Shown here: positions 26,208 through 40,700 of the stretch, piece after piece | Position numbering within the stretch: position 1 is the first letter of the stretch | Layout: the number at the start of each line of letters is the position of its first letter | Assembly: GCA_013399695.1 (NCBI GenBank) | Contig: VXAU01001755.1 | Location: forward strand, 260,852-324,851 | Origin: Formicarius rufipectus | Taxonomy: Eukaryota > Chordata > Aves > Passeriformes > Formicariidae | Direction of reading: 5' to 3' | DNA: 64,000 bases | Program-made: the position numbers and the translations under genes | The notes under the pieces: generated by a model | The model's database searches: none | What the model saw: only the letters and a program-made list of their open reading frames with translations | Told to the model about the DNA's origin: nothing

Positions 26208-26692
26208 CTTAGTTTAGGGAGACACAGTCTACCACTCTTCTTTGTCTATTAAGCTTCCCCTCTCTGCTCATTATAGGGAAGACAGGGACCCCATTTTGTG
26301 AGAGCTTATTCATTACCATATCATAAAACAGAGCACCTTGCACTGCACCTGCCAGTGTTGGAATTTCCATGACTCATCCCCTCAGTAAATTAAACTTCTG
26401 CTTCTGATCAGTGTTTTTACCTTGTGCTTCTGTGCTATTGTTCATGACTACATCTAACAGCTGCATCATAAAGATTGCCTACTTAACTTATTATAATTAA
26501 AACACAAAAAAATAGGGCAGTAACCCCAGTTAAAATTATGGACAGAGTTCATGTTCAGTAAATAGATAAACCAACAAAACCATCTTCCAGAATTTGGAAG
26601 ATATTTACAAATGTGAAAAGCAGGGAAAGAAATGTTTTAGATTAAACCAAATATAGATATCCTTACATCTGCCAAATGCCACATCTGGGATT

Positions 26693-26720
26693 AAAAAAAA
26701 AAAATTACAAGAAAAAAAAA
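26693..26720. repeat. A-rich low-complexity tract
   Basis: Two A-runs of 12 and 9 bases separated by ttacaag, about 110 bases before the CR1 fragment. Confidence 0.75.
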
Positions 26721-26828
26721 TGGTCAGCAAAGAGAAGAAGGTTTGGAAAGAGAAGAAGGAAGCATAGTAGGGAAACAAGATTTTACAAAACACACTACCA
26801 CTCAAGGCTTTGGTAAGAGCCTAGGCAA

Positions 26829-27039
26829 TGAGGTGTTGGAAAGCAGTGTCACGGAAAGGGACCTGGGAGTCCTGGACAATGGCAAGCTGAGTGTGAGACA
26901 GCAGTGCCCTGGAAGCCAGGAGGGCCAACCCTGTCCTGGGGGGCATCAGGAACAGCATCACCAGCCAGTCAAAGGAGGGGATTATCCTGCTCTGCTCTGC
27001 ACTGGGGTGGCCTCACCCGAAATATTGTGTGCAGTTTTG
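26829..27039 (+). mobile_element. CR1 LINE fragment, ORF2 3' region
   Basis: The plus strand reads gggacctgggagtcctgg, caagctgagtgtgag and cagcagtgccctgg, then ggcatcaggaacagcatcac, and finally actggggtggcctcacccga with atattgtgtgcagttttg. This series is the sense strand of the CR1 reverse transcriptase C-terminal region. It is the only clear plus-strand CR1 piece in the window. It is truncated at both ends. A 170-codon frame (26,743-27,255) crosses it, one of the longest in the window; it is not in a conserved phase throughout and runs on into unrelated sequence, so it is a relic rather than a gene. Confidence 0.85.
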
Positions 27040-27615
27040 ATGCATATTCTTGATTTTGTGTTATTCTCCAACTCTTTGTCCAGAAGGGTTGATATACTTG
27101 CCCATAAAAAGGCAACTAGTACCCTTTCAGATGTTTTAGGGCTTTTAACTTGGCCTTCAGTTGGCCTGCTAGAAGAGTATGGGTCTGCCACTGGTCTTGT
27201 GTCATATTTCCCAGTTCTGCACAGATATCTTGGATACACTGAAGTTATGTCATAATGACCCAGACACTTTCACATGGGCAACAAATTACAGGTAGTGTGT
27301 CAGATACTGCAGTGCCATGAGATAGCCTGATCCTATGCACGAGGTCTGTGTATCAAAGTATCCAAAATGGGTCTAAATAACCTGCCTTCAGAAGCCAAGA
27401 ACTTTGAGTTTCTCAAAGACTTAATTATTCTTTTAGTGACTAGAATAACTGAAATGTTCTTACTCCTCATGCTGAATTCTTTGACTGAAAACCATAAGAA
27501 CTATTACTCATTGCCTTAAGCAAGCCTGAGTCTGTTTAAATCTTCATAGGAGTCTTCTAATACTCAAAATGCAGCAATAAGACTCATGTGCCTTCTTGCT
27601 CAACTGAAACAAAGA

Positions 27616-27637
27616 TTTTTTATTTATTTTTTTTTTT
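27616..27637. repeat. T-rich tract
   Basis: T-runs interrupted by single A bases, ending in a run of about 11 T. Confidence 0.75.
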
Positions 27638-27859
27638 CCTACCATCAGATTGTTTATTTTGATAAGTCTAGTGAGAAGCCAGTTGGGAAAGCAAATATTG
27701 AACCATGCCATAGAAGTTCACAATAGTCACTAATTAACAGTTTTACTAGGGAAGTAGGGTTGGATTTTAATACATGAGAATGCTGAGAAGATTGTCGAAT
27801 GGAAATGATAAAATTTTAATGTCTCACTATTGGAAAAACGTAGTGCACTGTAAACTCAC

Positions 27860-27878
27860 AAAAAAAAAAAAAAAAAAG
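27860..27878. repeat. Poly-A tract (19 A)
   Basis: Uninterrupted A-run after actcac. No retrocopy body is visible. Confidence 0.85.
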
Positions 27879-30800
27879 GCTGATTCTCTCATTACTTAAT
27901 TTTGTAGTATGAAGTATTTTCTTCCTAATACCATTAAAAAAAAAAAATAAAAAATATAGAAGAGTGACTCAGTCTCCTGTTGGCATTTTCCTGTTGATAC
28001 TAATCTAGGATACCATTACACAGCTAACTCAAAGACAATGGGGGAAAGCATATCACTTTTTCAGGACCTCTGCATAGTGTTCCTCTTCAGCAAGGACTCT
28101 GGATTTGTCTTTAACTCAATGATCTTCTGCAAAGAGGTCATTTAAAAGCAAGGAACTTGTCTGATTGTGAATTATGTTTATGTAGACTGGGAATAAGACC
28201 ACTTCTCCCTTTTTTAAAGTGTTTTGAAATCTAAAAGTCATAAGCTTTTTGAAGAGTTTTCCCTTCTCAGGAATGGTGAAGGTGGACAGCCCTGGTAGAA
28301 ACAGCACAACAGCTTTGAACACACTTATCCTTGTGCACCTCTTCTTAACTTCTGAATTTACTTCATTATGACAAAATTCCCTAGGAATTGTCAACACATT
28401 ATTGTTTCTATTGGATGCCTTAAAAAGATTACCTTGATTTTGATCAGCCTCTAACCTCCAGCTGAATACTGAATCTGTTCAGATTTGGAAAATAATGAGC
28501 ACAGAATTCCAAAGCTATCATTGAGGCACAGATTTTGTTCCTTTTATTTTCAGTATACTTACCATTAATGAAGGATGCTGGAAGAGTCTCCAAGAGTGAA
28601 GAAATCTCATCTCGTTAAAAATTGTGCACAGAAAAACAAGACTAGGTTAAAAGTCAGTTTGACATATTACATGAAATTACAATGGCTTTGCTATCACACA
28701 CTTTTTCTTCCTATGTATTTTGAGACAAGTAAATAAAAGTCACAAAAACAGTGGCAAGGGCTAAATAAAAGGATATATTTATGAGGGACAAAATAAAGGC
28801 TCAAATAAGAATACAGTTTTTAAAAGTTAGGGTCCCTGTGTTTCTGTAAGTGCCACTTGTAGAAAATAAGAAAACTAGATGATGAAAATAAATTGCACAA
28901 CTTTTATTCCTTTAAAGGCAGTAACTAAACAGCACACACATGCTAACTAAAAATATTGGTTGGAAAAATTCTATGTATGCTAATTAGGAAGGAACAACAG
29001 CTTCATGAGATGATATACAGATAAGTAGAAGGCCTATGACAGCCTAAGCTTAACAGTTAGATGCTATTGTAAAATATACTTTGTATCTAATATACCACAT
29101 GATTAGAGTATCAAAAAATTCCAACTAACAAAACAAGAGACAGGTGTGCACTACTACTAGGTGTTTAGGGTTAAATTATATGAAATAGAGAGAAGGCATT
29201 GCAAATGCAGAAGTAGGCTTTGCTGGTCATAGCTGTCATTTATGAGACTGCAGAAAAATGCAGAGTTGTCTGACAGAGACTGCAGAGAATTGTTTATTTT
29301 GCTCAATAAACCATTTTATATGCATGATATCACACAGGACAGAGGACACATTCATCAACCAACAAAGTCCCAGCTCTCACAAAACAATTTAGCAGGATGC
29401 TGCCAAGTTGAAATATTAAGAATATGAAGTCTCATCCCTCTGCAACACGCCCTCAAAAGAAACCCAAAAAATTAAGAAGTGGACCAAATCCACAACTTAG
29501 TTCTGACTTTTTTTTTTTTCTGATTTTGTAACCAAATTTTCAAACCAAAGAAAAACGTTTTTGTTTTCTGTGGCTGTGTGAAAGATCCACCCATTGGAAA
29601 AGTGGTAGCATTAGTAAAAGACAAACTAGAAAGAATTAATATCTTTTATATCATATTTGTTACTTGCAACAAAAAGCTTGCTATTTATACAAAATTCAGC
29701 TAGATATTTAGAAAGAAGAGTGGCTTTCTCCTATGTGCAAATGTTCTTTAAACAATCTAAGCCACAATAAAATCATCACTAGTGCAATCAATTTAGGTGC
29801 CATTACTTCTGCTGAACAATACTAACAAAAACATGCAATTTTTATTTTTTTTATAGGATTTGTTAATCAAACTTCACAGCTTCACTGATGCAAGCAGTGG
29901 TTGGAACACATAGAAGCAGATGACTGGATGTTTAGCCTGAGCAAAAGGAAAAACATACCTACTCCATGAAATTCAAATGTCCCGTAGGAACTAAATGTAG
30001 GTAAATGCCAACATTTCAGGTAAGTGCACTCCATATGTAAGGGACCTTTAAAATTTACCAACAAAATCTCTGTGATCAGAATCTATAGGGGTTTATAAGA
30101 ATTTTTTGCTTATCTATGTTCCTTACAAGATCTGCACTTCTAGAAATGAAGGAAAGAGGAACCTCAGCATGCCATTTCATCACTCTACAATGTAGCATAA
30201 TAATTATAAATAAAAAAATATATAAATATCAAGAATTTGACATAAAAATTATCAGAATTGTATACACACCTGCCTTGCTCAATGCACAGATAAATCCAGG
30301 TAGTTACCAAACCCTCTTTGATTTCTTTTAGGGTCCTTTTAGTAATAGTAGGAAATTAAATTGAAAAAATGTTCATAATATCATAGAAGTTTCATTTTTA
30401 TTCCATTAGTCTACTAAAAGTAGAGGGACAAAAGTTTCAAGGTTACAATGAAATATTTATTTCTTTCAGTATATTAAAAATACTGTGAGTTAGTTATTCT
30501 GAGATATTACTGCTACAAACCATGTACAAGGCAATTGTGGTTTTGTAAGAACTACTTTTTTGATTGAGTTCTGCTTTTAACAAACATTTGGTAACGTTCT
30601 TTCTTACTATTATTATCGTTTTATTGCCCTTTTTTGTTGTGGTCTACACAATTTGAATCACCTCAAAATCATATTTTACACTAAGTTAATATGGAATATA
30701 TCTTTAAAATTTCACAGATTTGAGCAGCACTCAGGAGCAGAGGTTTTATAGGTGTTCTCAAGCTTTCCAGCAGCCAGTCATCAGATCAGCCACTCCATCA

Positions 30801-30881
30801 CCACCCAGCCACTCTTCAGCTTTTTCTTTCTCGTGAAAATCTAGTGACATGTCTATGAAAACATGGTAGTTGTGAATTTGG

Positions 30882-30950
30882 TTATATTATATTAGAATAC
30901 TATTCCTAGAATATTATTCCTAATTATATTATATTAGACTATTAGAATAA
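30882..30950. repeat. Local AT-rich duplication
   Basis: The string ttatattatattaga occurs at about 30,882 and again at about 30,924, and the material between contains two copies of tattcctagaata-like sequence. It is a short imperfect tandem duplication. Confidence 0.75.
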
Positions 30951-33900
30951 TTTTTTTCTTTGTGTATGTGTATTAATGACACTATGAAAGAATTAGAAAT
31001 ACTGCTCAGAGTCATCAAGGCAGGAGAGAGGCTGAAGCCTCCAGAGCTGCTGTCAGAACCCTGGTGTTCAATTGCTAAAAACAATGATTTGAACAAAGCT
31101 GACTGCACCCCTGGTTCTGATCCTTTTCCCAGCTTGTCTCTCCCTACTAGGACAGCTCTCTCATCCTGCTCCCAAGATTAAATCTGCAAAAGACAAAACC
31201 ACTAGGCATAAAGAAACATAAACACTACAATTTTTGCTAACAGTTTTGACCACAAATCTAAGAGGATGTATTCAGTAAATACAAAATAATCAGCATTTAG
31301 CTTTCTCAAACTCAAAAGCAGACATCCTTCACAAAACCATGTCTTCATAAGTTTATTTACTATTGGATAGAGCAATTGGCTTTATTGTGATCTGCTCTGA
31401 AATTGCCTAAAAATACAAATCAGATTGCACGAGAAAACACATATATTTCACAGACATCTTTAAGACACCTGAGAATTAAGTTATTGATCTTTCTATTAAT
31501 CTTATTTTACTGTAATTGAAACACATAATTTATTCTTTTCTTAATACAATATCTTTGGCCAGAACACATATTTGGTAAAGCCTAACTAAACATTAAATCA
31601 AAGAGAAAAGGAGAACTAGAGTTAAGAAGTACCTTCACAACTCATGAGATAATGAACAATAATATAATACTTTTCGGTTTACCACGCCTGTCAAAACTGT
31701 CATCTGTATGCTTGTTATCATAATTCAATGAGAAAAACATAGTGTACCAGCCTCTCACATTTAATGGTTAAATTAGTTCTTTATGGTTTTACACCTCACA
31801 ATGATCTCAAGAATATCACCACACTGAAATGCTCAAGATGAAGGAGAGAAGGACAATTAACATGCAAGAGGTTTATCTGTTTTGTATCAAGTAACTGGAA
31901 ACTCTAACTTCTTCATGTATCTTATTAGGATAAAAGAATGGAACCTTTACTTACACAGAGAAACCTTCAATTTCTGAATTTGGCAGTCAGAGACCATCTG
32001 GTCTTTGTTTTTCTCTCAGTTTCCTTACTGAGCTTTCCCCATGCTCCCTAGAAACTTCACAGATGTAAGTTTTCTCCAGTTCCCAGCCCTCTGTCTCCAG
32101 GGGGACCTAAAATGTCCGTCATTATGATCAATCTCATCTGTACTAGGCTGGCAGGGGGCAATGAGGGAAAATTACTCAAGAGAGATGTGTTGAATGTTAC
32201 ATGATTTCATATCACCCCCTTTCTGATAAAGTTCTTGTTTGCCAGGCATTTGTCAGATATTCTGTACTTATTGTCACAAGGGCCATCCATCCTAACTCAG
32301 TTCTTAAGACAAATTTAGAAGGAAACACATGTGTGACATTTATTTATACATAATGCTAACATTTGTGCTCTGTCATAACTATATTCTTTTTGGGTTGCTT
32401 TCTATTAAATCAACATTACAAAATGCAGAGTTAGTTCTTTTAACCCAATTTACTTTATGTGCTTTTCCCCTAAATTGAATATATGTGACTGCAGGCAATC
32501 TTCAGAATGGAAATAAAGATTATATAATATAATTCATACTGCAGCAGCAAGTGCTAAAATTTGAAGATAAGCTATCCCTTCACCTTGTGATTTGTGAAAA
32601 CACTACATCATTTCAGACATATATTATGTCATCATCACAATGTTTCTTGCACAGAGTCTGTGTTATCATCATTCTAACCAGATTTAGCAAACAGAAAAAT
32701 CTTTAGGCAATCTAATTTCATTCCCCGACACCAGAAATACATTAATAAAAACATCTGGCAGGTCAGAACGCTGAGGCATAATTAAAATAAAAAATCCTCA
32801 GGTTTCTCCTCTAATAATATATTACACTTACATATTGGGGTAGAGAGAGAATATAACCTCTTCCTAACACTTTTGTAAACAGCTATCCCAGGCAGTTATT
32901 TTATGCTTTGAAAAATCTTAGGATATTGTCCTACATTGTAATTTCTCCAACAACAAAGCAATTTTAAGAAAACACCTGCTCTCTCCAGGCTTGAGGCATG
33001 CACCTGCCATTATGCAGTAAGACAAGTTAATGGCGTGGGTTGTTTGTTGGTGTTTAAGTCAGATTGCTCTGGAGCATGACTCCACACAGAATCATAGTGG
33101 CACGATTAAGAGACCATCAAACTGAGACAAGTAGGAAGGTGTTTGAATGGGAACACCTTTACCCCTGGAGAAGTCTGATTAGGGGCTGCACCATTTGTCA
33201 GTGAGAAACAGTCCTTCAGGGACCTGCTGACTGCAGCATACTAGGGGAGTATATAAATTTCAGATGGCGTTTTCAAAGGAGGCTCTATGTATGGGAGTGT
33301 GGGTATGAGAGCCAGTGAAAGTTTGACATGCAACACCGAGCTATGCTGGTAATCCCAGCATGAAGAAAAAAAAACTGTCCAATGCTTATTCAGGTACCTT
33401 GAGATTGCATTTATCTCATTCACTAAGCAAGGCATAAACAAAACAAAACAAAAAAACAGGGCTAAGACAACATGAGACAGATGCAGGCAGATGGGAGGCA
33501 AGAGGTAGCTGCACAGTTGTAAGACTTAGAGCTGCTGAAGCACCTACTGTCGACAAAGAGAAGGAGGAAGGGGGAAAGACAGGCTTCATTTCCTTCTTAG
33601 TAAGTTTTCACTCTCTTTCTGCAGTATAGAAATGCCCAAACAAAATTTAAATGATCAGTTTAACTTGTCATCACTCTGCTTATTAAGGACTAATTTTTCC
33701 TGTTTCTCAGCCTTTATGACAGCTATTGAGAAAAAATATCACTGGCATAAAATATTTAATTTTTTTAATAGTAATTTAAAATGGATGCATTCCACAGCTT
33801 TTCCTGTGGTGTTTTGTTTTGGGGAGTTTGGTTGGTTGGTTTTGTTGTTTTTTTAACATGTTCACCTTGTCAGCTGGATTCTTTGTAACTATGGAAGGAA

Positions 33901-36900
33901 AGTATTGCTAAGTAACCTGACTCTCATTCCAGACTCGTATCTAGACTCTCATCTTGATTTTAGAACAGCAGTTTCAAGACTCAGAATGGAATATAAATGT
34001 TTAAGGAGAATGCAAAAATGGTATTCTCCTTTCCATAAGAATGTGTCTGGTAATTTATTCATTGGAACATTTCCTTACAAATAACTAGCTGTAGCACAGC
34101 CAGATGCCTAGGATAGTAGCTAGGAAGTTAACATGCACAAATGCTTTTGAAGAAATATTACTAAGAAATTCAAACAGTAAAATCAAAATGCAACTTTAAC
34201 TTGAGACACTCTTTGCAGAGCTGCTTCTTTGTTAGCTACTAGTGGGAAGATAGGAAGGCAAGTGTGGTTTATGTGGTAGAGCTGTTCTCTTTCATAAACC
34301 CAGAAGGGACCCATTGGTGTCTATGCTATAACAAAAAGCAGGATATATACAGCAAGGCAATAACCAGCAACAGCAAATTCTTTGGGATCTCTTGTTGTGC
34401 TGTAGGGACTGACTTCTAGTAAGGTCACATAACACAGATAAACAGATAAACAATACAGATGAACGAACTTGGGAATGTTACCATCATTTGCTTATCACAC
34501 ATTATGAATTCTTTTTTCCTTCTCATATTAATGTGATAGACTGTAAAGTGAAGAATTACATTTAGAACAACACTACTTCACCAGTAATGTGTTCGGTATA
34601 TAATAAGCAGAAAAAAATATTAAAAGACAGTTCCTATAAAAGCATTGATTTTAGACTCTACATTGGAACATCAAGCTACACCTGAGGTCCTGATTTATAT
34701 TAAGTAGGTGTCAAAATCTTACAGCTTCATCTGATGGTGTAAGATCTGCTCCACTTGGATTAATGTGGAAGAATGAACATTCCTTCAAGAAAGTTGAAGG
34801 CAGGATTTTCTAGCTAGAAAGAAAATATGAATATTTTTTCTGGAAAAATACAAAGCTCACATTACTCATCCTCAAAACCCCAAAGGGTTTCATATTTATT
34901 TAATTCATAACTACCTCCTTTATATAAAATCAATAAAGTAAATAATAAAATAAACATTCACACTTTTCAGTCTGAGAAGTATCAAAAAGAAAATAACACA
35001 AAGCAGTTGATCCTATTCATGCAACTAGGCCTTGATAATAAGTATGGAGCAACAAGCAATGAAGGGATGATCAGGAACACAGAACTCCAGCAGAACCATT
35101 TGAATGCTTCATCTTTGAAAGTTTATCAAAGCAGGAAACTACTAACCATCAGTCATCAGTTTTGCTTAATTCTTAGATAAAAAGAAAAAAAAGTACCTCT
35201 TGATACAAACATTAAGAAGCCAGTTGCTCACACAGAAGGGAATAACATCAATGTGCAGACTCAAATTTATGTTAAAAAATCTTATGCTCGTTTTAAGTAG
35301 ACAGTTGCATTACATATCAGTATAAGTTTTGAAATGTATTTTTGTCCTTTACTAGGCCAAATCAAAGTATTTCAAATATTCTTACTGTATGTCCCAGAGT
35401 CTATAGTCCATTTGGAAGCATTTAGAATTGAGATTGTTTTGGTTTTAACTAGTACTTCTGTTTCCTCCCATTCTCTTTGCTTTTTTTTCTGGTCAAAAGT
35501 AAAAGAAAGAACTCTGAAATTTCGAAAATACTCAAATGTTATCCGAATAACCATATTTTTCAAAACAACAAGTTTTGAAGACAGCATAGGTAATTAAAAT
35601 CTGTTTAATCTGCATTCCTGTATGCTAATTTTTCACTAGCATCTACCTGTTGATGTGTATGTAAGTATGTACAAGAAAAGATCAAAATAACTTAGTACAC
35701 TCAGATTAAAGCAACATTGACAAACATTTCATCAACTTTGGTTAACAATCCCACTGAATAAAAAGGGATTTATGGAGAGGGTCCTCATTGAAATCCTTCT
35801 CATGAGCAATGCTAACGTACAGAGGGACTTTTTTTCCTCTTTCAAATCAGGTCACCAATTTTTAAAATCATATAATAATTCAGTAACCCTTGCTATAGTA
35901 ATTATGTACTACTTACTAAGCCAAGGGACAACACTGAGAAGGTTTAAACTCATGAGCTCACATAATATTGAACACGTTGACCACAGATACAGGATTTACA
36001 CATTTAGAAAACATCGATGAATGAGAGCTAGTGAACAGTTTTAGGTGATATTAGACTCTTCTTAAATGCATTTCCATGAGGAGACCTTGGTTTCAGCCTA
36101 TAACTGAGCTCAGCATAGGGAGACTTGCATGTCTCTCTCTCATAGGATCATCAGATGACAGTGTGAACTGTCATTCTCCTCCAAAAATCTCCCACACAGC
36201 AAACCAGCATTATACCTCACACTTTTGAGACAGAAATATAACCTATTCATAACGGTGGAAAATAATCTAATACTAATCAAAACAAGCAGATTTAAGAGAA
36301 ATTTCTTTACTTACTTAGGAATTTGACTATAGAATCACATCTAATTGTGAAGCCCTCCAAAGCAAAAACGTGGAACATCTACAAAACACGGTAGGTTTAT
36401 AATGTAACTCAGTTTACAACCTGAAATTTTCTGAAACTAATATTTTTGTCTACATTATCTTTGGTAAGAAAATTCTGTGCTGTGTCCTATTTTTTCTTTT
36501 TTTTTCATTATCACCGGAAGCAAGGATCATGGTAATTATACAATCATTTAATAAACCTACCTCTGAAAACTGCTTTTTGTGTCAGACTGTCAGAATTCAC
36601 CAATTTTTGCAATGTAGTGCTGGGCTGAGAGCAGAAGACAAAGACATATTACATAATATGCATTTATTCCCAGTGCGTACTTTTAAATGTATAGCTGGAT
36701 TTAACACTACGATAATCTCATTCTTATTAATGTAACCATCCCAGTTGCAGTACCTCGGTTTATGATCCTCATTCATTCACATCCATCAAGCTGCCGAGTC
36801 TGATTGCCACTGTGTTTTCTAAAAGAATTCAGAGTAATTTTAAATTTTAATACAAAAGTATATAGTATTGGAAAGCTCTATCAAATGTATACAGTCAGTT

Positions 36901-37668
36901 TAAAATTGTTTACTCATTCCACATTTTATTTTGGCTAGCACGAACTACAAAATATTTCTATGGGCACATTCAGCTCTTAAGCAGTTGAGACCCTCCATGT
37001 TTCTAATGCTAGCCTTTTCCTGATGAGCTATTAGGGGTATATGTTCGCTCTAGCCGTGTAAAATATAGATTTGAAAAGTGTCACTTGTTTAAATAAAAAA
37101 CTCATTTGCATTTTTACCCAGAATAGGAAACTAATGATATTCAGAAGGACGTGTTTTGACCATAACAAAAACAGGATTTTAAATATATTTCTGTTGATCA
37201 TTGTGGAACCTATACAGCTCAAAATAGTGCTCCTTAGTCATAACCCACAAAGCTGGTAATGTATACCCCAATTTGTAAAACATTTAAGGACATGCTTTCC
37301 TTTACATATGCACACAAAGCACTTTCCTAGGCTGCAATTAAGGACATTCATAAAAGTGAAAACATTTCCCAGATGAGATGTGAGGAAGTGATTGGCTACA
37401 CTGTTAAAATACAGTCAACACAAGCACATGCTAAAAGTAATTGATTTAAACACCTTGTTAAACCAGAGCCTGAATTGCAATTGCCAAGCCAATTTCCATC
37501 TCGTCAACTTTACAATTAATACTGTCAGGGAGCAAGGACTTACTAAAGGGACTGTGATCCCTTTATTAGCAGCATTTACTGTGGTCCATTGCTCATACTC
37601 AAGTGATAAAAGCCGTCATTTATCTGAACAGAATATTATATGTACCATCATTGCATTGAGCCCAAATA

Positions 37669-37764
37669 CAGAATCATAGAACCACAGAATGGTTTGTGTT
37701 GGAAAGGACCTTCCAAGCTCCCTGCTATGGGTAGGGATGCTATTCACTAGACCAGGTTATGGAT
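37669..37764 (-). mobile_element. CR1 LINE 3' tail, internally deleted
   Basis: Starts with cagaatcatagaaccacag, the reverse complement of the CR1 terminal octamer repeat, then gtgttggaaaggaccttcc, ctgctatgggtagggatgc and cactagaccaggtta. The stretch usually lying between the first two blocks (the atcatctagttccaac-type segment) is shortened here. It lies on the minus strand and is truncated at its 5' side. Confidence 0.9.
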
Positions 37765-40700
37765 AAACACCTCAAAAGCAATTTGTGCTAGTGTGCAGCC
37801 ATGTCAGCACACAAGTGATGCAGAAATGTAAAGAAGCCATTTGAAGCCATCAGTTTCTGGGGAAAAAGGAAGCTCTACTGTGGACTCACCAGTGTTACCA
37901 CTGGTCACAGTGACATGAAAACATGCGTCAGAGACATGCTGATTCCCAGCACATATGCCACAGAGTACATCTATTTGCATTTTCAGCACTAACTGATTTG
38001 CAACCACATCTTCCCTATCACAATACGGTGTTCAGGATTTCAAGTTGTATCCAGAAGGGTTTGAAAACAGAACAAAGCTCAGTTTGCAATTAAGCAAGCT
38101 TTTCATTGCAGGGACGGTGAAACAGCCAGTGCAGTGGATATCAAGACATAATGCCTCGCTGCCACCTAGAGGAAATCTAGGCACTCTCTTATCATCGTAT
38201 AAAACCTTTCCTGGTTCTCCTACTTAAAATGCAGATATCCTGTACTGAGTTACAAGGATAAAGTGGATTAATCTGAAGTTTACTAAGCATGCGATGAAGT
38301 AAATCAAAGCTTTATGGAAAATGGATATCAGTTAACAGTCAGTTAAATATCCAGGTCCTTGTAGTACCGAGATCATCGTAGTTAAGCCCAAAGGCTGTGA
38401 CATCTTGCAATACAGGGATCTCTTTCAGAAGCAACAAAAATCTTTACTAAATATAAGTATGTATATTTTATTACCTAAAGGCAAAAACTACAGATACAAT
38501 GTACAGTCAGACAGTACAAAACCAGTAATACAGTTCTCATATTTTAGTCTTTAAAAAAAGAACACAAAACATTTCAAAGAAGCTTCTGGATTTTATTTTT
38601 TTCACATTTGCTCCACTAAAATGCTTGCTGGCTTCTTGAGTGTTGAAATGTTGCATTAAGAAAATTTAAAACCAAAGCTATGAAGCAACTCTAGACAAGT
38701 TTAAGTAAAAGCCACTGTCCTTGTTCACTTCTATAACTTTTATTGGTATTATCATTTCAGCTGACATTTTCCATATGGGGTGTCTGCACAGACTGGATTT
38801 GAGGGAGTTTTGTTTTAATTATTCAGCAATCCTGTTTAGAAGTAGTTAAATAAGCAATTTGTAAACAAACTTGAGAGACTTGAGGTGGGTGGGAAAAAGG
38901 TCCATCTAAAAAACTATTATTTTGGCTGCTGCACTAATAAATTCTAGTACTTCTTAAACTTCAAAGGGGAATTTCAAATTTGCTACCTTTTGAAGGACTT
39001 GAGTTCATCCACATCCGGCCATGTTCTACAGCTGTGAAACAAACTATCACTTGCATGTGGTCAGCAGAGATCTTCAAAGAGCTTAGTAGTTCAGTTCTGC
39101 AAAGAGTCTGCCTAGAATGAGAACACTCACAGTTCCCAGAAAACAAAAAGAAAGGACTACATTGATACAGCATTTTGTTAGGCATGTTCCAACCCATTTA
39201 TTCGGGATTTTCCTTAAAACAGTTAGAGGGGCTTTTTCAGAGAGTATAGGACACCAATCAAGAGTAGATTTACTAAGGGTATGTCTCAGTTATTCCATTT
39301 TCTTTTTACTCACATTTTTGTTGTTCTTTTATTTTGTTGTTGTTGGGTTTACTCCCAGTTTTTTCCCCTGCTACTATAAGGCAAACAAGAGAGTGAACAG
39401 AGGTTCTCTTCAACATTTTTAACCCTGTTTGGAACAGGCAAGAACTGGCAGAAAATTTCAGAGGTCAACTGTTTGTTTTTTTTCCAGGACACATACATTT
39501 AACTGGGGCAAGTATAAGAAAGCTGAGTGCAGTTATTACACATGCATTCTGCAAGTGACATTAAGCTTATTTATTAGTTACTCAGCTTGTGCCTTTTTAG
39601 TGCCCATGGAAAATGGAAGATATGGATGTAACTCAAATTCATCCTGGTGAGAAGCAGAAATACAAAGCAGACTGAACAGGCAGGAAAACAGCTTCCCTGA
39701 GAAGAGGGTTAAGTGCAAGACAGGAATGATGGCTGTGACTGAAATGCAGCCGCTTCATGACAGTATGCTCTGAATACTCTCCAATGTTATCACAGGCTAC
39801 GAATACCCAGTCTGCATGACAGTCTTATAAAAAATATCCTTCTCATGAAATCTGTGTTTTTCACAGCATTAAAAATACCCAAGAAAATGCTTTTTTTCTT
39901 CCACTGGGAACCTGAATTGACAGGAGAACTGTATTCACATTTACTTAATATCTTCAGGCAGGCTGCTTGAGGACTTCAGATCTATGCACTCTTTATCAGA
40001 TATTTTTAATCATGTGTGCCTAAGCCACCAGCTAGACTGAGGCCAATGCTTTATTCACTTCCTTACCCTCTCCAAAAGTGGACTGTGACTGCACTTACTG
40101 TTTTTTCAGCTACACAGCTGAAAGTCTTCTGATTTTTTTGTCTGCAGAAGACAATTCATCTGACCATAACTTTCTGGATGAGCAGTCTAGGAAAAAAAAA
40201 AAAAAAAAAANCAAAGAAAAAAGGCGACAAAAAAGCCGTAACATTAAAATACCAAACAGCTAGAGGAGGGAAAAAAATGGATAATGTGCCAACTGGAAAG
40301 ACGTTCTCAACTGGAAAAAGGAAATTATTTTTCACTGTTTGTTTCACACTGTGTGAGGGCAATGGAAATTTCTTTCTTTGAAATGACCAGGATTATGGAG
40401 AGAAATATGATCCCATTATCAGTTTATTCCCCTCTTGGGAAGAACCCATAAGCCTCCCTAACTTTAACTGTTTGGGTCAAAAGTGTGAGGTCACTATACT
40501 CTCTGACATAGATAGTATTGGTATCATAAAGAGGAATTTCAATTTCAGGATTATCTCTTTAGTAACATATCTTAATACTTGACATTATCATCGACTTTTC
40601 GTCCTGGGGCTTACCTGCTACATCAGTTAACAGATTTAATTGCACTCCACCATATTATATATTATTTTAAGGACTGATCTCAACTGAAACTGCTTCAGCT

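Larger units (their letters stand above)
24030..26828. other. No gene seen; AT-rich non-coding DNA
   Basis: Only A-rich tracts (25,527-25,570; 26,176-26,207; 26,693-26,720) and short open frames up to 109 codons are seen. No domain or element is recognisable. Confidence 0.5.
27040..37668. other. No gene seen; long AT-rich non-coding stretch
   Basis: Over 10 kb hold only low-complexity tracts (27,616-27,637 T-rich; 27,860-27,878 A; about 27,936-27,956 A-rich; 29,509-29,520 T) and a local duplication at 30,882-30,950. Open frames are at most 95 codons. I see no exon, RNA gene or element end. Parts of it could be conserved non-coding DNA, but conservation cannot be judged from one sequence. Confidence 0.5.

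Noticed and set aside
26743..27255. 170-codon plus-strand open frame
   Set aside because: Its middle is a CR1 fragment and both ends are unrelated AT-rich sequence; not a gene.
38154..38180. CTCF-like motif around tgccacctagagg
   Set aside because: Only part of the core matches; the G-rich right half of the usual motif is missing.
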